Shown here: positions 36,101 to 43,384 of the stretch, piece by piece | How the letters are laid out: each line of letters begins with the position of its first letter | Numbering within the stretch: the first letter of the stretch is position 1 | Origin: Prevotella sp. | GTDB lineage: Bacteria; Bacteroidota; Bacteroidia; Bacteroidales; Bacteroidaceae | Assembly: GCA_022511045.1 (NCBI GenBank) | Contig: JAFLSF010000005.1 | Coordinates: 1,792 to 58,902 of the forward strand | Length of the DNA: 57,111 bases | Direction: 5' to 3' | The notes under the pieces: generated by a model | Seen by the model: the letters and a program-made list of their open reading frames with translations, nothing else | Told to the model about the DNA's origin: nothing | Databases searched by the model: none | Position numbers and translations under genes: made by a program

Positions 36101-37466
36101 CAACGGCTATATGGTTAGGAGTGGCTTTTGCTTGATGGCGAAATAGTGACACAATAGTTTGACTATCGTCATAGTCTATTTGTGTTTGGTTGAAACTATC
36201 TAGTATGACCGTTTGTTGTTTAGTGGTGATATTGATTTCGCGCAGATATTGCTTGCTAATAAGTCCTTTGATTACAGCCTCATAACTTTCAAGGAACTGA
36301 CAGATGAGCTCATTGGAGTATTCGCTGGAGTGATATTCGGCTTTGATATGATACTGTCCATGTAGAATAAAAGCTTTCAAATAGAGTGCAACCTCTAGTG
36401 TGCTATTACAGAGGCGAACGACTTTCATGGGCTTGCCACAAAGTTGATCGTCAGAAAATAACATTCCATGCCAGACAAACATAGAATTACTCTGCAATCC
36501 AAGATCAGTGACAATGTCACTATATGAATAGATGTCATGTTTACGGCAACCGCTCATCTGCTTTTGTCCTGCATAGAGAAAGTCAAGTATGGTAGTATGG
36601 TCGTCGAATTTTACATAAACGGGTAGTGTTTTGACTGCCATACCGACAGAATGTAGGAAACGTTTGTCAGTGCGTCCATTATATACAGTAGTGAAAAGTG
36701 ATTCTTGCTCGTTGTTATATTTTGCCAATAAAAAACCATAGGCACTTGTAAACAGATTACTTCTATAAACGTTATTATTTTTGCAGAAGTTGTCTACTTC
36801 AGTTGTATCTATATCCAACACCCGCACAACGCTTGCTTCTTGGTGTTTGTCTTTTACCTCTACGTCTGGTGTTAATTGAGTAAAAGTATCGCTACAATCG
36901 AAATGCTGGGCATACCATTTCTTACTCTCCTCAAAAGCCTCACTTTGATACATCTTCGCTTCTCCTATAGCAATTTCCGCCATAGTGAGTACTTCTGGCT
37001 GAAGTGTCTCGCCACGATATGCTGCATCAATGTCATGTAGCATCACTTGTAGTGTAGTTCCATCACTGATAATGTGGTGAATATCGAGAAAAAGGTATAA
37101 ATGTTCATAATCATACATTAGACGAATGTGAAAAAGGCGATCATTATATATATCAAAAGGTATAATCAATCCTTGTTTCTCAGTCTCTATATCTTGAATG
37201 GTTTCTAACTCTAATGTCCATTGTTCCTGCTCTTCTGTTGCCGCTATAACTTGCACGGGTTCTCCTTTATCATTCAAATCAATGCGAGTAAAAAGTGTTG
37301 GATGTGCTTTGACGGCCTTCTCAACAGCCTGGCGCAGACGTTCTTTATCCAGACTTCCGTCCAGAATATACAAATAAGGCACATTATAGCAAATCTCTCC
37401 CATGTGTGCAACACATTCTACATATAGTCCGTATTGAGCTTTTGATAAAGGCGCGGTTGTATTCAT
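30168..37466 (-). CDS. Dimodular NRPS with terminal reductase, C-A-T-C-A-T-R
   Basis: A 2432-residue nonribosomal peptide synthetase. Domains: C1 (about 1-430, HHIISDG with H130), A1 (about 445-925, YTSGSTGIPKG near 585), T1 (S967 in GLTSIS), C2 (about 1040-1460, HHLIFDG with H1157), A2 (about 1490-1915, YTSGSTGRPKG near 1605), T2 (S1991 in LGGTSL), and an NADPH thioester reductase (GATGYLG near 2073; YxxxK Y2230/K2234). All core catalytic motifs are intact. By-eye specificity residues are D-A-A-F-L-T-V-I-F-K (A1) and D-A-Q-S-C-A-C-V-A-K (A2); the second hints at an aromatic residue. A starter C domain suggests an acyl or other N-cap. The predicted product is a dipeptide aldehyde, which may cyclise to a pyrazinone. 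There is no phosphopantetheinyl transferase nearby. Confidence 0.95.
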   Translation of the reverse strand: MNTTAPLSKAQYGLYVECVAHMGEICYNVPYLYILDGSLDKERLRQAVEKAVKAHPTLFTRIDLNDKGEPVQVIAATEEQEQWTLELETIQDIETEKQGLIIPFDIYNDRLFHIRLMYDYEHLYLFLDIHHIISDGTTLQVMLHDIDAAYRGETLQPEVLTMAEIAIGEAKMYQSEAFEESKKWYAQHFDCSDTFTQLTPDVEVKDKHQEASVVRVLDIDTTEVDNFCKNNNVYRSNLFTSAYGFLLAKYNNEQESLFTTVYNGRTDKRFLHSVGMAVKTLPVYVKFDDHTTILDFLYAGQKQMSGCRKHDIYSYSDIVTDLGLQSNSMFVWHGMLFSDDQLCGKPMKVVRLCNSTLEVALYLKAFILHGQYHIKAEYHSSEYSNELICQFLESYEAVIKGLISKQYLREINITTKQQTVILDSFNQTQIDYDDSQTIVSLFRHQAKATPNHIAVVYQDHQYTYAEVDKISDCIANHIVSTGLGIEDVVSVLIPRCEWMAIVSLGILKAGCAYQPLDPSYPKERLNLMMQDANAKLLIADETLCHLVKEYKGDILLTKELPTCSIPGVQITSPQPDNLFILLYTSGSTGIPKGCLLTHANLVAFCHWYQYAYNLKPEHNVAAYASYGFDACMADLYPALTCGATVHIIPEELRLDLIALNDYFEKNRISHSFMTTQVGYQFATSIENHSLKYLSTGGEKLASLTPPINYHLYNVYGPTECTIFTTTYQVDHRMQEIPIGKPLDNLRLYIVDQYGHRLPIGAAGELWVAGPQVSRGYLNRPKETAEVYISNPFTQEEKYSRIYRTGDIVRYLPSGDIQFVGRRDRQVKIRGFRIELKEVESIIREFSGIKDATVQAFDEEGGGKFIAAYIVSDQQIDIEALNNFILDQKPPYMVPAVTLQIDAIPLNQNQKVNKHALPKPVKPVIQEILQPNQSMNVLEQELHNIIADIINHQDFGVTTPLGYAGLTSISAIKLAIQINKHYGITIDSKTLVKSGTLQSIENEVLTHILEISSTPKVGTNPSFSSQSVSSTLDTVPLSYAQAGVYFDCLKNPTSTIYNIPYLLTFPQGTIANGLADAVKQVVACHPELGVHFLAQDDTIVQTTKDCQPIRVSITEISEEDLAKYKNNFVQPFNLQHSPLCRFEVVKTPTAVYLLFDIHHLIFDGGSADLFIRQICSVLEGKNIDKENYTYLDFVNDQKRAENSDTFRSSQQFFTEKLQTCEGASEIPADLSKPNEQGYIGEAVCKPDFDQVTNFCRQQNITPAHLFLAATAYVVSRYTNNREVYLCTISNGRSNLKIADTVGMFVNTLALSLNIDDVTVSEYLKQTCNTFDETLCHEDYPFARIAADYGFIPSIAYAYQVGVLSNYQVNGETIQQELLELKVPKFKINIKIESRGVVVQYDDSLYSEHLGNALAESIVAVVANMIASPEAKIRLISIVSPSQESELTHLRQTAIGNAPFQLFHECISYFAKERPNHKALVACDAKLTYQQMDEATNRIANNLRERGVKEHDRVALLLPRTSRLILSLFGILKTGAAYIPCDPEYPADRIKLILEDSKARYIITTHDHMHHVPADKAIDVEMLLADSVCCTPVTANITPNDLAYLIYTSGSTGRPKGVMLRHESICNYLYGHPANVFANAVLTDAERILSVTTISFDAALQDIGTAMFNGKTLVIATEEQANNPLDLSQLINKQHIDMVSGTPSRWQTWLTCEDFCQAIGNIKICRAGGEKFSDTLLTQMRSITKARIFNCYGPTEITVASNNKELTHADVVTVGKPQLNVCEFIVDSDGNELPVGVVGELYIGGRGVAKGYNNMDDMTRERFINYHGKRIYKSGDYAKWLPNGDVVILGRTDHQIKLRGLRIELGEIENVILKVEGITKVVILISKLNDKEHLCAYYTADREIIPDALKAEISKSLTQYMVPTAYLQLKEMPMTPNGKTDVKALPEPQLVISSVYTAPKNSTEQTFCNIFSNILQIDKVGATDNFFELGGTSLVVTRVIIEADKAGLHVAYGDVFTNPTPRLLAQLITGETSDNGLADVDNFDYTAINNLLQRNTLDNFRKGKRQIIGNVLLTGATGYLGIHILRELIDSDVPHIYCLIRGKSQEAAESRLHTLLYYYFSNAFKELFGQRIHVVLGNVTDDLTQLLATNTQFPIDTIFNCAAIVKHFAEGTEIEDVNIGGAKRCVDFCMKTGAQLVHVSTASTRGIWAGTIHDDIFTEQRLYMGQYLGNKYIYSKFMAERLILDAVALHGLRAKIMRVGNLAARSTDGEFQANFSTNSFMGRIKVYNMLGCCPYTMRNKQVEFSPINEVAQAIVLLATTPQECTVFHPYNIHGQFLGDVLTELSKVGDGIRFVELEEFAEIMDRAKSDPQKARQMASLLAYQDMAHGQKTADVSRSNDYTIQVLYRLDFSFSLTSWDYVERMLTTIGGFGFFE

Positions 37467-37485
37467 AAGTTTAAATTTTAAGTGT

Positions 37486-38814
37486 TTACCATTTTGTCTT
37501 GAATATATTAGGTGTGATGGACAATGAAAGCCATCCCCAATATACGTTCTTATTATCGTCTCCTTGCTTCAATTGATTCAAAGTTTCTGTACCTGTCATA
37601 TATGAAAATCCAGCAGACAGAGAGATGTCACTGGAGAAACGGTAAGAGACTTCTAGATCAATGTCGTGTCCCAAAGTCATATTCAAATTTTCCAAATAGG
37701 TAGATACAGCCATATAATGATAGGTAGTGTGGAAAGTCAGAGGGGCGATAGGCCTGTAAAAAGCTCCGATGTAAGCATTTTGTAGCCCAGGGCTAAATCC
37801 TTGAATATGAGCACTCTCATAAAAATAGTCCATGATGCCATAGAATTTGTGATGAGATCCGCAAAGTGTGTTAAACCCCTTGTAAACCTCGTGTCTGGGA
37901 AGTCCAATAGCTCCAGGCCGAACAACGGCCACATAGTCATCACCACTTAAATAGTCGAACCCTACCTCCAAATCATAATGATTGGTAGGCTGTATGGTAG
38001 CTTTTATACTAGCCATCCATGACTTTATTCTTCCAGAATATTCGTTATAACCCATTTGGCGATAGTATGCCCCTTCTAATGTCCAATGCATTGGATGAAA
38101 TTTAAGATAACTACCTACCAGTTGCTGATACTCGGTATGAGGATCATGGTCTCTCTGGCCTGCCTGCATACCTATGTTCATCATAAGTAACGAAACTCCT
38201 AATGGTAATTTGGGAAGATCATAATGATACCATAGGATTTGCATACTTTTATAGAATTGGGCACCATTCTCATAAAAAGTGCCAGTATTAATATTTTCGT
38301 TGTTCTGATTATAAGCGAATAATGCGTGTATTTTCTGTCTGTGTCCCTCATAGCCAATGCGTAATACATCGTGCGAATTGGCTGCCATAGCCCAGTCATT
38401 AGGACCAATGATGCGTTCATCATCGTAAGCCAACGGAATCCGCCCTATCTGTGCAAATAAACCATTAGCAGAATTTAGTCGAATCCATGCTTCATAAAGG
38501 GTGAGGGTTGAATTATTATTTGCACCCCAAACTGCCTCATTCTGTGCGACGGCACGAACTTCTAAACCTGAGCGTTGGAAATCAACAGACAGGCGGGTGC
38601 GCCCTATAATAAAATTTGTATGATTTTCTACAATATTATTCCCCTCATCATAGGATTTTGGCAATCCTCCACCCCGAATTTCGCCTTGAGTAAGATGGTC
38701 AAGTGTGATGCTCAGTTGGTTCTGACATGTATCAGTCTGAGCCCAGCTATTAGTAAATAACATCAGTAATAACACAACTTCACAGAATTTTTTAGGGAAT
38801 AGAGGGCTTTCCAT
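37486..38814 (-). CDS. Outer-membrane beta-barrel (alginate-export-like) protein
   Basis: A 442-residue protein with a signal peptide ending SWAQ (about residue 26). It is made of alternating aromatic/hydrophobic strands with short turns through to a C-terminal tryptophan (FKTKW), as in outer-membrane porins. IGRTRLSVDFQRSGLEVRAV, then YEAWIRLN and FAQIGRIPLAYDDERIIG resemble the alginate-export barrel family. It lies 18 bases after the STAS gene and 19 bases before the NRPS gene, so it is cotranscribed. I infer passage of the NRPS product or a precursor across the outer membrane, paired with the MATE exporter; a general porin role is possible. Confidence 0.8.
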   Translation of the reverse strand: MESPLFPKKFCEVVLLLMLFTNSWAQTDTCQNQLSITLDHLTQGEIRGGGLPKSYDEGNNIVENHTNFIIGRTRLSVDFQRSGLEVRAVAQNEAVWGANNNSTLTLYEAWIRLNSANGLFAQIGRIPLAYDDERIIGPNDWAMAANSHDVLRIGYEGHRQKIHALFAYNQNNENINTGTFYENGAQFYKSMQILWYHYDLPKLPLGVSLLMMNIGMQAGQRDHDPHTEYQQLVGSYLKFHPMHWTLEGAYYRQMGYNEYSGRIKSWMASIKATIQPTNHYDLEVGFDYLSGDDYVAVVRPGAIGLPRHEVYKGFNTLCGSHHKFYGIMDYFYESAHIQGFSPGLQNAYIGAFYRPIAPLTFHTTYHYMAVSTYLENLNMTLGHDIDLEVSYRFSSDISLSAGFSYMTGTETLNQLKQGDDNKNVYWGWLSLSITPNIFKTKW

Positions 38815-38832
38815 GTATTTTTAAGTTTGGAA

Positions 38833-39135
38833 TTACTCGAAATCGAAAATGTTGATAAATCCTGTTAAACTGAAAACATTTTTGATGTCTTCATTTACGT
38901 TTTTAAGCACAACTTTACTACCACTTGCTTTAGCACCTTTCAGAATGTTAAGCAAAATACGCAGTCCGCTAGAAGCAATGTACTCAAGTTTTTTACATTC
39001 GATGATAACATTGCGGCCATTACTTTGATACAGGGCTTTTAGGGTTTGTTCTGCCTCGAGGGCAGCAGTTGTGTCCATTTCTCCTTCCAAAGTGACAATA
39101 AATTTGTCTTCTAATTCTTCAACTTTTGTTTTCAT
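38833..39135 (-). CDS. STAS-domain anti-sigma-factor antagonist
   Basis: A 100-residue single-domain STAS protein of the SpoIIAA/RsbV type. The segment EYIASSGLRILLNILK carries the conserved Ser-Ser-Gly (S55/S56), where the partner kinase phosphorylates and the phosphatase removes phosphate. Its ATG overlaps the stop of the phosphatase/ATPase gene (ATGA at 39135-39132), so the two are coupled in translation. Unphosphorylated, such proteins bind and neutralise an RsbW-type kinase. The final target in Bacteroidota is not a SigB, and none is encoded here, so the output is unknown. Confidence 0.9.
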   Translation of the reverse strand: MKTKVEELEDKFIVTLEGEMDTTAALEAEQTLKALYQSNGRNVIIECKKLEYIASSGLRILLNILKGAKASGSKVVLKNVNEDIKNVFSLTGFINIFDFE

Positions 39136-41315
39136 ATAATATTATATTTAGTTAGAGTTAATATATTATGGCCATCTACACGCTCATAGTTGATGGAATC
39201 TATCAATTCGCGAACTAATAAAATGCCGAGCCCACCGATTGGGCGATCTTCTGCCGATAGAGTCGTTTCTGCTTTGACGGCTTCCGTCGGATCAAAAGGA
39301 AATCCAGAATCTGTAATGACAACTTGGATACAATGCCCGTCATACATTATTTTTAATATGATGTCTCCTTCTGTTTCAGATGGATAAGCGTAGTTTATGA
39401 TATTGACAACAGCTTCTTCAATGGCCAGTCTTAGTTGCTTGGCTATAGCTGATGATGTGTTGATACGTTCCAGCATAGACTTGACGAATTGGTTCATCAT
39501 AGTTATTTGGCAGATATTATTTGTTATCGTCAATTCTTCTGTTAAAATACATTTGTGGTTTTTAGGCGTATAATGGATAGCTAACATAGTTAGGTCGTCA
39601 CTTTGTTCTGTTCCAATCGTAAATTGTTGCACGGTCTTTTCCATATTTTTTATTAAGGAGCAGATATCTGCTGTATGAGGAGAAGTGGTTAATGTTAGCA
39701 ATTGTTCTTGAGTGCGTTGGAGTCCAAATTGTTGTCGGCAAATGTTTTTAGCCTCAGTCAGGCCGTCGGTATAAAGGAAAAGCGTGCTGTTAGCTGTGAG
39801 TAAATATTCTTCTGTTTCATACTTGACATCAACAAATACACCTAGTGGCAAATGTGCCTTGGCTTCTAAATTCTGAACCTGTGTTTCTTGTCTCTTGATG
39901 ATAAGTGGCTTGTCATGTCCTGCATTGCAATAACGCAGGCGTCCCGTAGGCAGATTTAGTATGCCAATGAATAGTGTGACAAACATACTTGATTCATTAT
40001 TTTGACAAATAGATTCGTTAAGGGTCTGCATGATGTGTGAAGGATTATTCTCGTGTGTAGAAGTCGACCGAAATAGCGAGTGTGTGACGGCCATTACCAT
40101 AGCAGCAGGAACGCCTTTACCACTCACATCCCCAATACAGAAAAAAAGCTTCTCATCGCGGATAAAAAAATCAAATAAGTCACCTCCGACCTCTCTCGCT
40201 GCTATTAGTGATCCATAGATGTCAACATCATTACGCTCTGGGAAAGGAGGATAAATTTCTGGTAGCATCGCAGTCTGGATGTCTCGGGCTACACCTAGTT
40301 CACTATTTATACGCTCTTGCTCTAATTGTGATTTCTGTAAACGCAAATCGTTCGTAGAAAACCTCCATATAATGAATCCTAATACGGAACAGCCTGCCAT
40401 CAGCATAAGCAACATGTATAGGCGCATTTGACGCAAAGGACCATATACTTCTTTGTCATAGCACACCACCGCTACCTGCCAATGGGGGAATTCTTTAAAG
40501 TTTGAAAAAAACACATATCCTAAATCACCGTTGTTCTGGTCACGGAACTCTGCAATTCTACTATTTCCACTTTGGCTATTTGTTTTTGAAATGGTGCTAT
40601 CGTTGATAATATGTATCACGTTTTTGATACTTTGCTTGTGTTTTGCATCTGTAGGTCCAACTATCTTTTCTCCATTTTCTGTTAGCAACAAATCAAAAGA
40701 TGATGGATAGATGTGACGTAGGTTTAGGGTATTACCTAATAATTCTGTAGAAATGTCAAGGCCAAATACTGCGATAATTTGTTGTTGGTCATATATGGGT
40801 AAAGCATAACTAATAACCTTGTTTTTGACTATAGTATCATAATAGGGACCAACCCAACAGGCTCGTTGTGAGTCTATAACAGCTTTATAAAAACCTTGTT
40901 TCGTGTAATCATGCGTTCTACCTGCTACTTGTTTTAATTGGATGCCGCTATCTGTTCTTAAAGCATAAGGTTCAAAAAGTCGTCCTTTTTGGGGATAATA
41001 ATTAGGGGTGAAAGCAATACCGCAGCCCGCAAGATTCGGATAGGTTTTTACTATCCATTCTGCAACCTTGAACATGGAATCAGGAGAGCCCAAATCACGC
41101 TTCATGTCGCGGATGTGACTTTGTATTATCTGTTCAGATATGTCAATGGCTTCTTTTGTAATGAGAGTCTTGAGCGTCAATTCTGTTTCTGCATGGATTT
41201 CCAACTCTTGTGCTAATATATTGCGGCTGTGATAATATTGGATAGCTGATATTAGCTCCAATAGCATAGCTGCAACGATAATAATGATTAACCCCCTTTT
41301 TCGCTTAAACCCCAT
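39132..41315 (-). CDS. Membrane sensor PP2C (SpoIIE/RsbU) phosphatase fused to RsbW-like ATPase
   Basis: A 727-residue signalling protein. A first membrane helix (about 7-25, IIIIVAAMLLELISAI) is followed by a periplasmic dCache-like sensor (about 30-310) with FEPYALRTDSG and YTKQGFYKAVIDSQRACWVGPYY. After a second helix (about 320-340) comes a PP2C domain with REVGGDLFDFF (about 370-382) and GDVSGKGVPAAMVM. The C-terminus is a GHKL ATPase of the RsbW type (EEAVVNIINYAY near 630, then GGLGILLVRELID). It combines phosphatase and kinase of a partner switch in one chain. ATG 41315 was chosen because upstream codons overlap pepT. STAS, the barrel protein and the NRPS follow. Confidence 0.9.
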   Translation of the reverse strand: MGFKRKRGLIIIIVAAMLLELISAIQYYHSRNILAQELEIHAETELTLKTLITKEAIDISEQIIQSHIRDMKRDLGSPDSMFKVAEWIVKTYPNLAGCGIAFTPNYYPQKGRLFEPYALRTDSGIQLKQVAGRTHDYTKQGFYKAVIDSQRACWVGPYYDTIVKNKVISYALPIYDQQQIIAVFGLDISTELLGNTLNLRHIYPSSFDLLLTENGEKIVGPTDAKHKQSIKNVIHIINDSTISKTNSQSGNSRIAEFRDQNNGDLGYVFFSNFKEFPHWQVAVVCYDKEVYGPLRQMRLYMLLMLMAGCSVLGFIIWRFSTNDLRLQKSQLEQERINSELGVARDIQTAMLPEIYPPFPERNDVDIYGSLIAAREVGGDLFDFFIRDEKLFFCIGDVSGKGVPAAMVMAVTHSLFRSTSTHENNPSHIMQTLNESICQNNESSMFVTLFIGILNLPTGRLRYCNAGHDKPLIIKRQETQVQNLEAKAHLPLGVFVDVKYETEEYLLTANSTLFLYTDGLTEAKNICRQQFGLQRTQEQLLTLTTSPHTADICSLIKNMEKTVQQFTIGTEQSDDLTMLAIHYTPKNHKCILTEELTITNNICQITMMNQFVKSMLERINTSSAIAKQLRLAIEEAVVNIINYAYPSETEGDIILKIMYDGHCIQVVITDSGFPFDPTEAVKAETTLSAEDRPIGGLGILLVRELIDSINYERVDGHNILTLTKYNII

Positions 41316-41347
41316 TACTTTGTCGTTCCTTCTATTTTCATAATATT

Positions 41348-42571
41348 TTAATGGTTGTATCTTGCTGTTAATTCGCAAATCTTCACAATAACCTGCATGG
41401 CTCTTTCCATTGATTGGATGGGGAGAAACTCGAAAGGTCCGTGAAAATTGATACCTCCAGCAAAAATGTTGGGACACGGTAGCCCCTGGAATGATAGCTG
41501 GGCACCATCTGTGCCACCACGAATAGGCTTGATCTTTGGACTAATTCTAAGTTCTTGCATAGCTCGTAACACCAAATCAATGACGTGCATTTGAGGATCA
41601 ATCATTTCTTTCATGTTATAGTACTGGTCGCTAACTATACATTCAATGGTACCTTCTCCATATTTTTGGTTCATTTTGTCAGCACATTGCATGATAAAGC
41701 GTTTGCGGGCTTCGAACTTATCACGATCGTGGTCGCGAATAATATAACTTAGCTGTGCTTGTTCAATGTTTGATGTGATGCCTAATAGATGATAGAATCC
41801 CTGATACCCCTCAGTGGTTTCTGGTGTTTCGTCCGCAGGCAGCATTTGGGCCAACTCTGTTGCCAAAGCATTGGCGTTGATCATCTTGCCCTTTGCATAG
41901 CCAGGGTGCACACTAACGCCTTTTATTGTAATTTTGGCAGCAGCAGCATTAAAATTCTCAAACTCTAACTCACCTACATCACCGCCGTCCATCGTATAGG
42001 CCCACTGACAACCAAACTTCTCAACATTGAAATGGTGAGCTCCCATGCCAATTTCCTCGTCGGGATTAAAAGCTATGCGTATGGTACCGTGCTTAATTTC
42101 CTCATGTTCCTGCAAGTAGACCATAGCCTGCACGATTTCAGCGATACCGGCTTTATCGTCTGCACCTAACAGCGTTGTGCCATCTGTAACGATGAGGTCT
42201 TCGTCCACATGCTGCAATAATTCTGGAAATTTCTTGGGCGAACTGACAATACCCTCGCTAAGTGTAATGTCTCCTCCGTCGTAATTCTGGACAATGCGAG
42301 GTCTGATATTTGCGCCCGAGCAGTCTGGTGAAGTGTCGTAGTGGGCGATAAATCCAATAATGGGCACTTCTTCTTTAATGTTGGCTTTTAAAGTAGCGTA
42401 GATGTAGCCTTTGTCATCCATCTCCACGTCATTTAAACCCTCACGTTCCAGCTCTTTCTTCAAATATTCTGCAAATAGCAGTTGTTTGCTTGTGCTTGGT
42501 ATTGTGGTGCTACTTTCAGAAGATTGTGTGTCAAATTTAGTATAGTTCAGAAATCTTTCAGTAATATTCAT
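41348..42571 (-). CDS. pepT: Peptidase T (tripeptidase), first gene of the NRPS run
   Basis: A 407-residue M20 metallopeptidase that removes the N-terminal residue from tripeptides in the cytoplasm. Zinc-binding motifs are [11 protein letters not shown] (H77, D79), [12 protein letters not shown] and [11 protein letters not shown], with the catalytic glutamate pair in DEE. Length fits PepT (about 408). I chose ATG 42571; the frame has a TTG two codons upstream. A consensus promoter lies at 42599-42629 and no promoter or terminator was seen in the 32 bases before the SpoIIE-type gene, so pepT may head the operon. It could also be a housekeeping gene with read-through. Confidence 0.93.
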   Translation of the reverse strand: MNITERFLNYTKFDTQSSESSTTIPSTSKQLLFAEYLKKELEREGLNDVEMDDKGYIYATLKANIKEEVPIIGFIAHYDTSPDCSGANIRPRIVQNYDGGDITLSEGIVSSPKKFPELLQHVDEDLIVTDGTTLLGADDKAGIAEIVQAMVYLQEHEEIKHGTIRIAFNPDEEIGMGAHHFNVEKFGCQWAYTMDGGDVGELEFENFNAAAAKITIKGVSVHPGYAKGKMINANALATELAQMLPADETPETTEGYQGFYHLLGITSNIEQAQLSYIIRDHDRDKFEARKRFIMQCADKMNQKYGEGTIECIVSDQYYNMKEMIDPQMHVIDLVLRAMQELRISPKIKPIRGGTDGAQLSFQGLPCPNIFAGGINFHGPFEFLPIQSMERAMQVIVKICELTARYNH

Positions 42572-42598
42572 ATTCAAATTCAGTTGGTTTGTTGGTTA

Positions 42599-42629
42599 CA
42601 AAGGTAGTGAAAATCAGGCGGAATACAAA
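42599..42629 (-). promoter_or_regulatory. Promoter of pepT and probably of the NRPS run
   Basis: Minus strand TTTG (42629-42626), a 19-bp spacer and TACCTTTG (42606-42599). It is the only clear promoter I see ahead of the seven minus-strand genes. Confidence 0.75.
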
Positions 42630-42645
42630 ATAATTTATGTTTTAT

Positions 42646-42676
42646 TTTGCGTTTTATCCAAATTATATTACCTTTG
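42646..42676 (+). promoter_or_regulatory. Promoter of the racemase-family gene
   Basis: TTTG at 42646-42649, a 19-bp spacer and TACCTTTG at 42669-42676, divergent from the pepT promoter 17 bp away. Confidence 0.75.
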
Positions 42677-42704
42677 CCGAGTAGAAACTTTAAATATTAC
42701 TAAA

Positions 42705-43361
42705 ATGAAAAATGTAATTTGTGTACATACGGCTATGGCTTTGGTGGAGCCATTGACCAAGATTTTCCAAGAGTATCTTCCCGAAGTCAACGTTAACCAC
42801 ATTGCAGATTCTTCACTTATTAAAGAGGTTATAGCATCAGGTCAAGTGACTAATGCCGTGCGTCGCCGTCTTTTGTCTTATTATAACGGTGCTGCCGATG
42901 CTGGTGCCGATGTTGTATTTAACACGTGTTCTTCTGTGGGCGATGTGGCTGATTATGGCAATCAATATGCGCGTATTCCAGTCTTCCGCATTGACCAACC
43001 GATGGCTGCTGAGGCAGTGCAAAACTACCAGCGTATTGGTGTTATTTCTACGTTGCCGACAACCCTTGACCCCACTTGCCGCTTGTTGAAGAATGAGGCG
43101 AAGAAAGCGAGTAAAGACATTGTGCTGGTAGAAGGATTAGCCGATGGCGCTTTTGCTGCTGGACAGAGTGGTGATGGTGAGACTCATGACCGTTTGATTG
43201 CTGAGGCTGCTCAGCGTATTGCTGCTGATGTAGAAATGTTTGTATTGGCACAAGGTTCTATGGCTCGTATGGAACAGCGCCTTTCTGAATTGACAGGCAA
43301 GCCTGTGCTTTCCAGTCCAGTGTTGGGCGTTAAAGGACTCCGTAAATTCTTAGGGCTATAA
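42705..43361 (+). CDS. Asp/Glu/hydantoin racemase-family protein
   Basis: A 218-residue cytoplasmic protein of the Asp/Glu racemase superfamily. The first catalytic cysteine is C75 in FNTCSSVGD. The second position, normally a cysteine late in the chain, appears to be occupied by LAQGSMARM, so no Cys is seen there; many members of this branch also lack it and may not be two-base racemases. The closing segment GKPVLSSPVLGVKGL is typical of the family. It is followed after 23 bases by an MFS permease, so the pair may import and convert one substrate. The substrate cannot be named. Confidence 0.8.
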   Translation: MKNVICVHTAMALVEPLTKIFQEYLPEVNVNHIADSSLIKEVIASGQVTNAVRRRLLSYYNGAADAGADVVFNTCSSVGDVADYGNQYARIPVFRIDQPMAAEAVQNYQRIGVISTLPTTLDPTCRLLKNEAKKASKDIVLVEGLADGAFAAGQSGDGETHDRLIAEAAQRIAADVEMFVLAQGSMARMEQRLSELTGKPVLSSPVLGVKGLRKFLGL

Positions 43362-43384
43362 CTCTATTGCCAGCATTTTTCTAT

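Noticed and set aside
26548..42571. Phosphopantetheinyl transferase or MbtH-like gene in the NRPS operon
   Set aside because: No gene with the PPTase motifs or an MbtH-sized conserved protein was found in the window; a chromosomal PPTase elsewhere must be assumed.
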